Positions 47,302 to 55,134 are shown, numbered from the stretch's first letter. The stretch: 64,000 nucleotides of DNA from Coprococcus comes ATCC 27758 (GCF_025149785.1 NZ_CP102277.1:2294001-2358000), one strand, 5' to 3'. Notes: generated by a model not told the origin, from the sequence alone. Translations and numbers: made by a program.

Positions 47302-48483
47302 TTATGCCATATGGCTGTCACGTGCTACTTTAATGCACTCCAGACCTTTCTTTAATACTGCGGTCTGTGTTGCCACATTCAGACGAACATATCCTTTTCC
47401 GCATTCACCATAGTTTGTTCCACTGTTCAAACGAACACCTGCTTCTGCAAATGCATTCATCAGATCATCCTGTTCCATATTCCATGCACTGAAATCAATC
47501 CACAGCAGGTAAGTTCCTTCTGGTTCAATCATCTTAACTTCCGGCATATTCTCCGCAAGGAAATCTCTTACTACACCGATATTCTTCCAGAAATATTCAT
47601 TCTGCTGGTCTACATAGTAATCGCACTCGTTGTAGCATGCCATAAGTGCTTCGATTCCAAGATAGTTATAGTCAAAGTGGAAATCATCATATACCACATT
47701 GTACTGGTCGCGAAGCGCTTTATTCTTGATTACAACATATGCAGAATAGAAGCATGCAAGATTGAATGTCTTACTTGGTGATCCCATTACAACGATATTG
47801 TCTGTAAGGTCATCTGAAAGTGAGAATAATGGAGTATGTTTGTGTTCTCCGTATACAATATCTCCGTGAATCTCATCACCAACAAGAATTGTATTGTTTT
47901 TCTTACAGATTTCTGCAACTTTGATAAGTTCTTCTTTTGTCCATACACGTCCTACCGGATTGTGTGGGTTACAGATCAGCATGATTCTTACTCTTGGATC
48001 TGCTACTTTCTTCTCAAGATCTTCAAAATTCATCTCATAACGGCCATCTTCGAGTACCAGATCATTGCTTTCAACAAAACGTCCTGCACCTTTGATTACG
48101 ATGCTGAATGTATGGTAAACCGGAGCCTGGATCAGCACTTTATCGCCCGGACGGGTATATGCATTCAGGATCATCCATAAAGCACCTGTCATTAGTCCCT
48201 GTGAATGACGGATTGTTTCCGGGTCAACAGTAAGACCATATCTCTTTTTATACCAGTTACAGATTGATGCTGCAAATCTTTCCTGTGGCAGTGCACCATA
48301 TGCATACACACCAAATTCTGTACGTTTACGAACTGCTGCAATTGCTTCTTCCGGTGCTTTGAAGTCTGTATCTGCTACTCCAAGCGGAATATACTTTCCA
48401 TTTTCTCCTTCATAATCCCATTTGAAAGAATCTGTTCCAATACGATTGATCGGTTCATCAAAATCATGAAATTTGTTTGCCAT
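47302..48483 (-). CDS. PatB/MalY-type aminotransferase, probable cystathionine beta-lyase
   Basis: The 393-aa fold-type I PLP enzyme has ICNPHNPVGRVWTKEEL, LVGDEIHGDIVYGEHKHTPL and the Schiff-base Lys in VMGSPSKTFNLACFYSAY. The N-terminal PINRIGTDSFKWD (with KWD) is typical of the MalY/PatB group, which cleave cystathionine or cysteine conjugates. It lies 10 bp after the mini-thioredoxin gene, last but one in a run that starts with a permease and ArsR. This suggests a role in sulfur or thiol balance alongside metal response. Confidence 0.88.
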   Translation of the reverse strand: MANKFHDFDEPINRIGTDSFKWDYEGENGKYIPLGVADTDFKAPEEAIAAVRKRTEFGVYAYGALPQERFAASICNWYKKRYGLTVDPETIRHSQGLMTGALWMILNAYTRPGDKVLIQAPVYHTFSIVIKGAGRFVESNDLVLEDGRYEMNFEDLEKKVADPRVRIMLICNPHNPVGRVWTKEELIKVAEICKKNNTILVGDEIHGDIVYGEHKHTPLFSLSDDLTDNIVVMGSPSKTFNLACFYSAYVVIKNKALRDQYNVVYDDFHFDYNYLGIEALMACYNECDYYVDQQNEYFWKNIGVVRDFLAENMPEVKMIEPEGTYLLWIDFSAWNMEQDDLMNAFAEAGVRLNSGTNYGECGKGYVRLNVATQTAVLKKGLECIKVARDSHMA

Positions 48484-48493
48484 TGTTTTTACC

Positions 48494-48727
48494 TCATTTT
48501 TTCAATATCTTCATCATCTGTTTTTTTGATGGCACCTGACCTGCAACAACTAGTTTCCCGTCAATCATCACCGAAGGAGCCGTCATCACTCCCAGCTTTA
48601 CGATCTCAACCAGGTCTGTCACTCTCTCGATTTCCGTATCCATCCCGAGCTCTTCAAGACACTCCTTCACAACCGCATTTGTCTTATCACAGTTCTCACA
48701 GCCGCTTCCAATTACTTTTATATTCAT
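48494..48727 (-). CDS. Mini-thioredoxin (redox-active disulfide protein 2-like)
   Basis: The 77-aa glutaredoxin/thioredoxin fold has the active-site motif C10-EN-C13 in IGSGCENCDK and the cis-Pro loop TAPSVMIDGKLV. Such small disulfide proteins are often encoded with PF03773-type permeases and ArsR regulators, as here. It probably handles thiol-metal exchange or reduction, but the partner is unknown. Start ATG 48727 follows GGAGG. Confidence 0.88.
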   Translation of the reverse strand: MNIKVIGSGCENCDKTNAVVKECLEELGMDTEIERVTDLVEIVKLGVMTAPSVMIDGKLVVAGQVPSKKQMMKILKK

Positions 48728-48742
48728 ATCCCGCCTCCAGAT

Positions 48743-49675
48743 TTAATTGTTCAGTTTCATAGGAAGTCCCACACACTCTTCCCACGCCGCCGCGATCTCC
48801 CGGATCAGTGCAATTCCGATTTTGGAAATAAATACAAGCTGAGACTTCGGCTGTGGTTCGTAAGGCGCATAATCCCGTTTCTTTCCGACTACATCAACTT
48901 TTTCCCATCCTTCTTTTTCCACTTTAAAGAATCCCTTTACACGGAAAACATCCGGTTCAATCTTTGCAAGGAAAGCTTCCAGCTTTTCCTTCTGGATCTC
49001 TCCTGTAAAATCCATGGAAAATGTTTTTGGTTTATTTTTCGATGAATTCGTAGTATCCTCACATTCTGCCCATTTATACAGCATCAGATCCATATCATAA
49101 AACGAACGGTCAATATTTCCATTGGCACTCTCTGTAATTGGGCATACCGGATTAATTTCACGCACTTTGTCTTTCACCTGTTCAATCTGCTCGCTGTCCA
49201 CCAGATCAACCTTTGTCAGAACCGCAAGATTGCAGTGTTTAAGCTGACGATCAATTGTCTCTGAATCCCCGATCTGATCCAGAAAATTATAGCAGTCCAC
49301 CAGACAGATACAGCCTTTGAAATCATATGCATCCGGAGCCATCACTTCCGTCGCCGCAAGAATTTCTTCCGCATTGGACGGATCTCCAAACCCTGAGCTC
49401 TCTACAAACACGTATTCCAGACCTTTTCTGGACATCTGAACCAGCGCATCCACAAAGGATAATCTCAGACAGCTGCAGAAAATCGATCCCCGGTTCAGTT
49501 CTACCATCTGAATATCATTATTCTGAAGCACGGTTCCATCAATACTGATCTTTCCCAGTTCATTCTGGATCACTCCAACCTTTGTTCCTTCCATATTTTC
49601 CAGAAGATTCCGGAGGATCGTCGTCTTGCCGGATCCCAGAAATCCCGTCAAAAAATACAATTTAATCTTACTCAT
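48743..49675 (-). CDS. CobW/COG0523-family GTPase
   Basis: The 310-aa G3E-family GTPase has Walker A GFLGSGKTT, switch region GVIQNELGKISIDG, DxxG-like VESSGFGDP and guanine motif TKVD. The family's metal-binding CxCC motif appears as CSC in GSIFCSCLR, one Cys short. C-terminal CobW_C domain from about residue 220. Family members insert or traffic Zn, Co or Ni. The ArsR regulator just upstream supports a metal-dependent role. Confidence 0.88.
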   Translation of the reverse strand: MSKIKLYFLTGFLGSGKTTILRNLLENMEGTKVGVIQNELGKISIDGTVLQNNDIQMVELNRGSIFCSCLRLSFVDALVQMSRKGLEYVFVESSGFGDPSNAEEILAATEVMAPDAYDFKGCICLVDCYNFLDQIGDSETIDRQLKHCNLAVLTKVDLVDSEQIEQVKDKVREINPVCPITESANGNIDRSFYDMDLMLYKWAECEDTTNSSKNKPKTFSMDFTGEIQKEKLEAFLAKIEPDVFRVKGFFKVEKEGWEKVDVVGKKRDYAPYEPQPKSQLVFISKIGIALIREIAAAWEECVGLPMKLNN

Positions 49676-49737
49676 GATTCATTTCTCCTTTTTCTATACT
49701 GCAACTGCACCCTGATTTGCTCTGCTGCCGCTGCAAC

Positions 49738-50097
49738 TTATTTTTCTTCTTTTTCTGTATTACAATTGCAATTTAAAAGCCCTGCATAATCTCCCGGGAT
49801 CATCAGCCGCCCAACCGTCTTGTAAACCTCATTCATTACGTCTATGTCCAGAGAATACTGCATCCATTTTCCTTCTTTGCGCGCCTTTACGATTCCCAGA
49901 TCGCACATCAGCTTCATATCGTGTGATAAGGTTGGCTGTGTGATGTGAAATTCCTCCAGGATCTTACAGGCACATAATTCTCCTTCGGATAACATGTCGA
50001 TGATCTTCAGGCGTTTCGGATCCGACATCACTTTGAATATACGGGCATATTTTTCATAGTCTATCTGCATTTCCTTCGTAAATCGCTCCTTCCTCAT
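49738..50097 (-). CDS. ArsR/SmtB-family metal or redox sensor
   Basis: The 119-aa winged-helix repressor has LSEGELCACKILEEFHITQP with a CxC pair in the region of the ArsR alpha3 metal site (ELCVCDL in ArsR), recognition helix TLSHDMKLMCDLG and wing EGKWMQYSL. A C-terminal CNC tail gives further thiols. It likely releases DNA on binding As, Cd, Zn or similar. ATG 50097 lacks a clear ribosome site; Met10 is an alternative. The perfect 20-bp palindrome upstream of the permease gene is a candidate operator. Confidence 0.88.
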   Translation of the reverse strand: MRKERFTKEMQIDYEKYARIFKVMSDPKRLKIIDMLSEGELCACKILEEFHITQPTLSHDMKLMCDLGIVKARKEGKWMQYSLDIDVMNEVYKTVGRLMIPGDYAGLLNCNCNTEKEEK

Positions 50098-50104
50098 GGC
50101 CGGC

Positions 50105-50163
50105 GGGTAGCAAATTCATATGCCTTTTCGTGCAAGCACGAACGGCATATGAGTTTGCTACCC
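50105..50163. repeat. Large hairpin between permease and arsR
   Basis: Twenty-bp arms (50105-50124 and 50144-50163, one mismatch) plus an inner TTCGTGC/GCACGAA stem make a stem of about 27 bp. It begins at the permease stop codon and ends 7 bp before the arsR start. T runs are weak, so partial termination or RNA processing is as likely as full termination. Confidence 0.7.
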
Positions 50164-51164
50164 TATATTATCACATTAAACACATACCCCACAATGATGA
50201 TTCCGATACACACGATTCCAATGAATGTTCCAAGCAGTTTTTTCTTGATTGCTTTGGACAGCATTACCATGGATGGAAGTGAAAGGGTTGTCACTGCCAT
50301 CATAAACGAAAGAATCGTTCCAAGTCCTGCACCTTTTGCCAGCAGGCTTTCTGCAACCGGGATGGTTCCGAAAATATCCGCATACATGGGAACGCCTACT
50401 GCTGTCGCCAGTGGCACGGCGTACCAGGTCTGTTTTCCAAGAATGCTTCGGACGATATACTCTGGGATCAGATTGTGGATAGCTGCCCCGATGATGACTC
50501 CGACAACGATATACGGAGCAACCTTTTTGACGGTAACCACAACCTGATTTTTTGCATAATCCATACGGTCTGCTATTGTAAGCGACGGCGAAGCTACCTC
50601 CACATTCGGCGCCTGCCGGATAAAATCTGCCACCTGGTCTTCCATATGCAGCCGCTCAATGATCGTTCCCCCTATAACAGCTATGACAAGTCCAACAATC
50701 ACATAAGCAAATGCGATCTTCCCTCCAAAGACACTCATCAGAAGAACCAGAGATCCCAAATCCACCATCGGAGATGAAATCAGAAACGAGAAAGTAACTC
50801 CCAGCGGCAATCCTGCACTGGTGAATCCCATAAAGATCGGAATCGATGAGCAGGAGCAGAACGGAGTCACTGTTCCTAGAAGTGCTCCGATCAGATTCGC
50901 CCAGATTCCATGAAATCTTCCCATAATCTTTCTGCTTTTCTCTGGCGGAAAATAGCTTTGAATATAGGATATCACAAAGATCAGCACCGCAAGCAGCACA
51001 AAAATTTTTATGATATCATACAGGAAAAAGTGAAGAAATTCTCCTGGAAACCTTCCCTCTCCCAATCCGGCTTTAACAAGAAGTTTTCCGATCAGATCTT
51101 TCAGCCAGTGCATTCCAAGAATCTGGTCCTGAAAGAAATCCCATCCGTTTTTTATGATTTTCAT
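50163..51164 (-). CDS. PF03773-type permease (ArsP/DUF318-like)
   Basis: The 333-aa membrane protein has about eight helices. The signature is GTVTPFCSCSSIPIFMGFTS with a Cys pair near the membrane, then ISSPMVDLGSLVLL and VPMYADIFGTIPVAESLL in the second half. The frame is open to 51242, but ATG 51164 follows GGGAAGGGAG. Members have been linked to export of trivalent organoarsenicals (ArsP) or to other metals. Together with ArsR, CobW and a CxxC protein, metal(loid) or thiol stress is the best guess. Confidence 0.87.
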   Translation of the reverse strand: MKIIKNGWDFFQDQILGMHWLKDLIGKLLVKAGLGEGRFPGEFLHFFLYDIIKIFVLLAVLIFVISYIQSYFPPEKSRKIMGRFHGIWANLIGALLGTVTPFCSCSSIPIFMGFTSAGLPLGVTFSFLISSPMVDLGSLVLLMSVFGGKIAFAYVIVGLVIAVIGGTIIERLHMEDQVADFIRQAPNVEVASPSLTIADRMDYAKNQVVVTVKKVAPYIVVGVIIGAAIHNLIPEYIVRSILGKQTWYAVPLATAVGVPMYADIFGTIPVAESLLAKGAGLGTILSFMMAVTTLSLPSMVMLSKAIKKKLLGTFIGIVCIGIIIVGYVFNVII

Positions 51165-51185
51165 TCTCTCTCCCTTCCCATAGAA

Positions 51186-51205
51186 ATATAGAAATATTTC
51201 TATAT
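51186..51205. promoter_or_regulatory. Probable ArsR operator upstream of permease
   Basis: Perfect 20-bp palindrome ATATAGAAATATTTCTATAT, 22 bp before the permease start and overlapping a likely -10 (TATATA) downstream of -35 TTGCAC. Repression by the ArsR protein encoded downstream is the natural reading. Confidence 0.7.
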
Positions 51206-51306
51206 ATTTTTCATTTTTTAACCGGTGCAATCTATTTCTCACACCGGTTTTCTAACTACATCTTACTCTTCATATAGAATTTTGTCAATATGTTCCCGCT
51301 TTTTTT

Positions 51307-52614
51307 CTAATTTATCCCCTTCGCATTTGGATAGATTTTCTTCATCTTCGCATCATCATAATGCACATCCACCCACTTCTGGACAACATTCGTCGCCTGT
51401 ACACCATTTCCTCTTTCATCGTATCTTACCAGTGCCACACAGGATACCAGAATATTGCAAACCATAAATACTAATAAAAACCAGGTCAAAAGCTTTCCTG
51501 CAACTGCCGGTATTTTTTCTATCCATTTTTCCACAGGTGGAAATAATATTTTAAACCACACAACCGCAGCAATTCCCCAGAAAAAGCAGTAAAGCAGATT
51601 GATTCGACCTCCCAGGTTAAACGGGATCTTACTGTAATCCCAGAACACTTTTCCAAATACAAGTTCCGTAAACACACTGCAGAAATACTCATAAGCACCA
51701 CCAAGCAATGTTCCTGTAAGGAAAAGAAAACGATCCCCTTTATCCTTATATTTGTACAAAAGTGCTGTGACAAGCGCAATTGCAAGCCCCCAGACAATGC
51801 TGAACGGTCCCCAGACCACACTGCTTCTGCTCATCCATACTCCAGCCGTCACACGACAGAAAATCGTTTCTGTGATATCTCCCAGAAAAGCACCGATCAT
51901 AAACAGCATCACGATCTTATAAAAGCCGCACCCTTTTGCAAATACCTTTTCTTCGTTCTCTTCCCGGATTTCCTCTTCGATTTTTCTTGCCTTTGGATAT
52001 GCTTTTTTCAGACGCTTTTCCAGACTTCCGGCAATCTTTCCCGCAATTTTTGTGCTGATCTTATCCATCCCGGCATCCGTTGCAATCCAGCGCTCCGGCT
52101 TCTTACTCTTTCCGGTAAGAAGCATAAAGGAACCAAAGATATCCACAAAAAGTACACCGATCAGTGTCAGCAGCACAATATGCATCAGAAGCTTCGGCAG
52201 AATATGTAATAAAATCAACGTGACCCCATTGCACCATCTCACTGCCAGATAACCGAGCACACCCCAAAATAGTGAAGCCGGAAGACAAATATATCCATCC
52301 AGGTTCCATTTGATATTTGAATAATCCCACCATCTTGCCTTGAATGCTTTTTCGATCAGATGTCCACTGACCCATTCTGCAACTGTTGCATAGACCGTTG
52401 CAAAGATAAATAGCCAGATTCCCCGAAGTTCCTGTAATCCCACTGTCATCGCAATTGCGGTCAGACCATAGAGCACACAGAACGGTCCATTTACCAGACC
52501 TCGGTTAGCAAACTTTCTCTGCTTCAAAGTTGCCGATATCGTTTCCAATACCCAGCCACCAAAAGAATAAATAAAAAAGAGCCACAGTAATTCATATCCA
52601 GTATAGTGATTCAT
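51307..52614 (-). CDS. Double CmpB-domain membrane protein (putative ABC permease)
   Basis: The 435-aa integral membrane protein is built from two related CmpB/PF06541 halves. The first is near residues 5-165 (FIYSFGGWVLETISATLKQR, GLVNGPFCVLYG, with WWDYS). The second is near 235-390 (FLGDITETIFCRVT, VVWGPFSIVWG, KVFWDYSKIPFNLGGRINL). A basic cytoplasmic linker separates them. The family is common in Firmicutes and annotated as transporter-like without proof. Start ATG 52614 follows AAAGGAG. Stands alone. Confidence 0.85.
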   Translation of the reverse strand: MNHYTGYELLWLFFIYSFGGWVLETISATLKQRKFANRGLVNGPFCVLYGLTAIAMTVGLQELRGIWLFIFATVYATVAEWVSGHLIEKAFKARWWDYSNIKWNLDGYICLPASLFWGVLGYLAVRWCNGVTLILLHILPKLLMHIVLLTLIGVLFVDIFGSFMLLTGKSKKPERWIATDAGMDKISTKIAGKIAGSLEKRLKKAYPKARKIEEEIREENEEKVFAKGCGFYKIVMLFMIGAFLGDITETIFCRVTAGVWMSRSSVVWGPFSIVWGLAIALVTALLYKYKDKGDRFLFLTGTLLGGAYEYFCSVFTELVFGKVFWDYSKIPFNLGGRINLLYCFFWGIAAVVWFKILFPPVEKWIEKIPAVAGKLLTWFLLVFMVCNILVSCVALVRYDERGNGVQATNVVQKWVDVHYDDAKMKKIYPNAKGIN

Positions 52615-52725
52615 AGTCCTCTCCTTTGTAAATTCATGGTATCATCTTATCATGCCAACCATGAACTTACAATTGGGATTTTATCCATAAAGATATTATA
52701 TAACACCAATCGTTTTTACAACCGG

Positions 52726-52793
52726 TTAAACCGGGATCCGACTCCCCATACCGTCTCGATGATCTGCGGATTCCGCATATCCACATCGTCATT
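52726..52793 (-). pseudogene. Fossil C-terminus of an OmpR-type response regulator
   Basis: The minus strand reads NDDVDMRNPQIIETVWGVG followed by SRFNRL and a stop. This matches the last ~25 residues of OmpR/PhoB-family regulators, which end near IETVWGVGYRF. A stop codon lies just upstream and no other part of the gene is present. Confidence 0.65.
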
Positions 52794-52938
52794 TCATTTC
52801 CTGTAGTCGAAATTCGGACTGCGCCTTCTGTTTTTTTCTGTATATTTATTTGTTTATCGTATATATTTTCCCATTTTTATATGTATTCCTTATTTATTTC
52901 ATATATTTAAAATTATTTTATTTTTTTCAGAATTTTTA

Positions 52939-52967
52939 TTGACATTTTGCATTTTATGAGATATTAT
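52939..52967 (+). promoter_or_regulatory. Promoter of repeat RNA
   Basis: TTGACA (52939-52944), 17-bp spacer, TATTAT (52962-52967). Near-consensus; the expected transcript start is about 52974, just before the repeats. Confidence 0.8.
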
Positions 52968-52984
52968 AATATCAACAAAACAAA

Positions 52985-53340
52985 AGGAGGACGGACCACC
53001 AGAAACTTAATCTTAACTCCAAAGTCTAAGAAAGTAAGAGGTATGGACCAAAGGACACTTAATTTAAAACTCGGACAAATCTAATGAAAGTAAGAGGTAC
53101 GGACCAAAAGGAACATAATTTAAAACCAGAACAAAATCTAATGAAAGTAAGAGGTACAGACCACCGGAAACTTAATTTAAAACCAGAACAAATCTAATGA
53201 AAGTAAGAGGTATGGACCAAAAGGAACATAATTTAAAACCAGAATAAATCTGATGAAAGCAAGAGGTACAGACCAATGGCAAGATAATTTATACAATATC
53301 AAATCAATGAAATCAAGAGGTGCAGACCAATGGCATAATA
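52985..53340 (+). repeat. Array of seven ~56-nt tandem repeats
   Basis: Units start at 52985, 53037, 53093, 53150, 53206, 53262 and 53316; complete unit lengths are 52-57 nt. The conserved start is AGAGGTAYGGACCA (Y or other bases vary), the middle AATTTAAAACCAGAACAAAT, the end CTAATGAAAGTA. Units 2-5 are very similar; 1, 6 and 7 have diverged. GGT....ACC can form a small stem in units 2-7. Units are contiguous with no unique spacers, so this is not a CRISPR. Confidence 0.92.
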
Positions 53341-53435
53341 ATTATTGAAATTTACATAGAAAAAACTATTTGAGATAATAGTTTCAGATAGATAAGAAGT
53401 GAATAAGGAGGATAATCCAATGGATGGATCAAATT

Positions 53436-53477
53436 AAAATCCACTGTAGCTGAAAGATCAGATACAGTGGATTTTTT
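53436..53477 (+). terminator. Terminator of repeat RNA
   Basis: Perfect 13-bp stem AAAATCCACTGTA/TACAGTGGATTTT with a 14-nt loop and T6 tail on the plus strand. Confidence 0.92.
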
Positions 53478-53557
53478 ATGACATATTTTCTGTTCCAAAG
53501 TTCAAGAGCGCGCCTGCTGACGCGCTCAATTTCTGCTGATTCATAGTACAGCGGATT

Positions 53558-54508
53558 CTATGAAGTCTTCCGGTCCATATCCCATACTGCCTTACCATCA
53601 TCACAGTATTCCAGATCCGGGCATTCCCCCTGTACAAAGGAATAAACCGGTTCTTTTCCTTCATATTCCTGAATGATACCATTTAATTTGGCAAGCATTT
53701 TTTCTTTATCACCCGGAAGATGTCCTCTGACTCTCACATGGATAAAGTCATGAAAACCATCATATAAAATATTTGCTCCTGCTTTTTCCGGTGCGATCCT
53801 CTCGATCAGATGATATTCTTCCCGAATTGTTTCCAGCTCATCTGCCGGAACAAAAGTACCTTGCCGTATATCTTGATACAACGGAACTTCTTTATGCAGA
53901 AACATGGAAAAATTCACTACATGCGCCGGATTGGTCCTGTTCAGGAACTGCGCCAGTGCTTCTGCATTTTCCATTCCTCTTCCTTTTCCTGCGACTCCGG
54001 TCATAATATGTGCATCATAAATCAGTCCTGCTTCATGAAGCCTGTCGATTGCCTGATATGCCTGTGCCAGATCATGATCTTTTTTCATAAATTTCAGCAC
54101 ATCATCCAGTCCGCTCTCGATTCCAAGATACAGATGCTTTACCTTTTTTCTAGCAAGCATTTCCAACTCTTCCTGGCTTTTATGTAAAACACTCGTAACA
54201 GTCGCATCCATATTAATCCCTTCACATTCCGGGAAGTAATATGCGATCAGATCCAGAATCTCATACAATTTTTCTGTCTTCAGACCAAATGCATTACCAT
54301 CCCCCAGAAAGATCTTCTTCGGCTTCCCATGCAGTTCCCGCACTCTCTTTAGTTCCGCTTCAATCTGTTCCATCGGAAGTTCCCGATACTTCAGATGCCG
54401 GAATAAATTACAGAATTTACACTGATTATATGAGCATCCAACCATAACCGGAAGCATGAAAGAGCTTCTTTCCATCGGGGCCCGGCAAATCTGTCCTTCG
54501 TAATCCAT
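53558..54508 (-). CDS. Radical SAM protein
   Basis: The 316-aa radical SAM enzyme has likely cluster cysteines C25, C30 and C33 in VGCSYNQCKFC, giving Cx4Cx2C rather than the classic Cx3Cx2C. SAM-binding features follow (KIFLGDGNAFGL, YLGIESGLDDVLKFMKK). The layout resembles Elp3/HemN-like uncharacterised members. It is 11 bp upstream of nothing recognisable and 11 bp downstream of a nitroreductase in the same direction. Substrate unknown. Confidence 0.85.
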   Translation of the reverse strand: MDYEGQICRAPMERSSFMLPVMVGCSYNQCKFCNLFRHLKYRELPMEQIEAELKRVRELHGKPKKIFLGDGNAFGLKTEKLYEILDLIAYYFPECEGINMDATVTSVLHKSQEELEMLARKKVKHLYLGIESGLDDVLKFMKKDHDLAQAYQAIDRLHEAGLIYDAHIMTGVAGKGRGMENAEALAQFLNRTNPAHVVNFSMFLHKEVPLYQDIRQGTFVPADELETIREEYHLIERIAPEKAGANILYDGFHDFIHVRVRGHLPGDKEKMLAKLNGIIQEYEGKEPVYSFVQGECPDLEYCDDGKAVWDMDRKTS

Positions 54509-54519
54509 ATGTCACACTC

Positions 54520-55044
54520 CTATGCTTCTACATAATAGACATAATTTTCTTTTCTTGGTTTTGCTGCAGGAAGTTCTGCTGCCGCATATCCAAGTACGCA
54601 ATGACCGATTCCTTCATAGTCTCCTTCGATTCCCCATTTTTTCAGAAGAGCCTTTCCTTCCTCGGATTCAAATTCTTCTTTTGCCCGGTGGATCCAGCAG
54701 CTTCCGATTCCAAGCGAATGCGCTGCATTCATCAGATTTCCCATCACAAGACTTCCATCATAAAGATATGTCGGTCTTGCCTTATCTGCAAGTACAATAA
54801 GAACTACCGGTGCACCATAAAACGGATCTGTATCGGTTCCCATAATTTTTGCATTCATTGCTGAAAGCTGATCTCTTGTTGCTTTATCCGTCACTGCCAC
54901 GATGATCGGTGACTGCATTCCCATTCCCGTTGCCGCATAAGTTCCGGCCTCAATGATCGTATCCAGATCCTCTTTTCTGATCATATCCGGTTTGTATCCA
55001 CGGACACTTCTGCGTTCTTCCATATTTTTGATTACTTCATTCAT
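54520..55044 (-). CDS. Nitroreductase-family FMN enzyme
   Basis: The 174-aa oxidoreductase has RRSVRGYKPDMIRKEDLDTI at the N-terminus, AAGTYAATGMGMQSPIIV-type FMN contacts (here AGTYAATGMGMQSP) and GIGSCWIHRAKEEF toward the C-terminus. It differs clearly from the 45021-45515 member. Its ribosome site AAAGGAG lies in one arm of a perfect 16-bp inverted repeat, so translation of read-through mRNA may be masked. Co-directional with the radical SAM gene. Confidence 0.9.
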   Translation of the reverse strand: MNEVIKNMEERRSVRGYKPDMIRKEDLDTIIEAGTYAATGMGMQSPIIVAVTDKATRDQLSAMNAKIMGTDTDPFYGAPVVLIVLADKARPTYLYDGSLVMGNLMNAAHSLGIGSCWIHRAKEEFESEEGKALLKKWGIEGDYEGIGHCVLGYAAAELPAAKPRKENYVYYVEA

Positions 55045-55051
55045 AAATTTT

Positions 55052-55100
55052 CAGCTCCTTTCAAATCTGCTTCTATTGTAGCACGATTTGAAAGGAGCTG
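55052..55100 (-). promoter_or_regulatory. Hairpin that sequesters the nitroreductase ribosome site
   Basis: Exact 16-bp arms CAGCTCCTTTCAAATC (55052-55067) and its complement (55085-55100), 17-nt loop. On the minus strand the distal arm holds AAAGGAG, 10 nt before the ATG. An extended -10 (TGCTACAAT) lies in the loop, so a transcript starting there would lack one arm and leave the site free. Confidence 0.6.
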
Positions 55101-55134
55101 TATGTATCTTATTTATTAAATTTTTATATCTGGC

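Larger units (their letters stand above)
52974..53477 (+). ncRNA. Tandem-repeat transcript of unknown function
   Basis: A unit of about 500 nt is bounded by a near-ideal promoter and a strong terminator but contains no ordinary gene. Most of it is seven tandem copies of a ~56-nt element. It opens with AAAGGAGG and ends with AAGGAGG-N7-ATG followed by a 5-codon frame (MDGSN) just before the terminator. An AAACTATT/AATAGTTT hairpin (about 53365-53386) follows the repeats. It could be a regulatory RNA, a protein- or ribosome-binding decoy, or a set of tiny coupled cistrons. I know no named RNA family that fits. Confidence 0.6.

Noticed and set aside
52985-53340. CRISPR array
   Set aside because: The whole ~56-nt unit repeats with no unique spacers, the repeats diverge along their length, and no cas gene is in the window.
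52939-53558. Type III toxin-antitoxin (RNA repeats plus toxin gene)
   Set aside because: The promoter-repeats-terminator layout is similar, but no toxin gene follows on the plus strand; the next gene is a minus-strand radical SAM protein.
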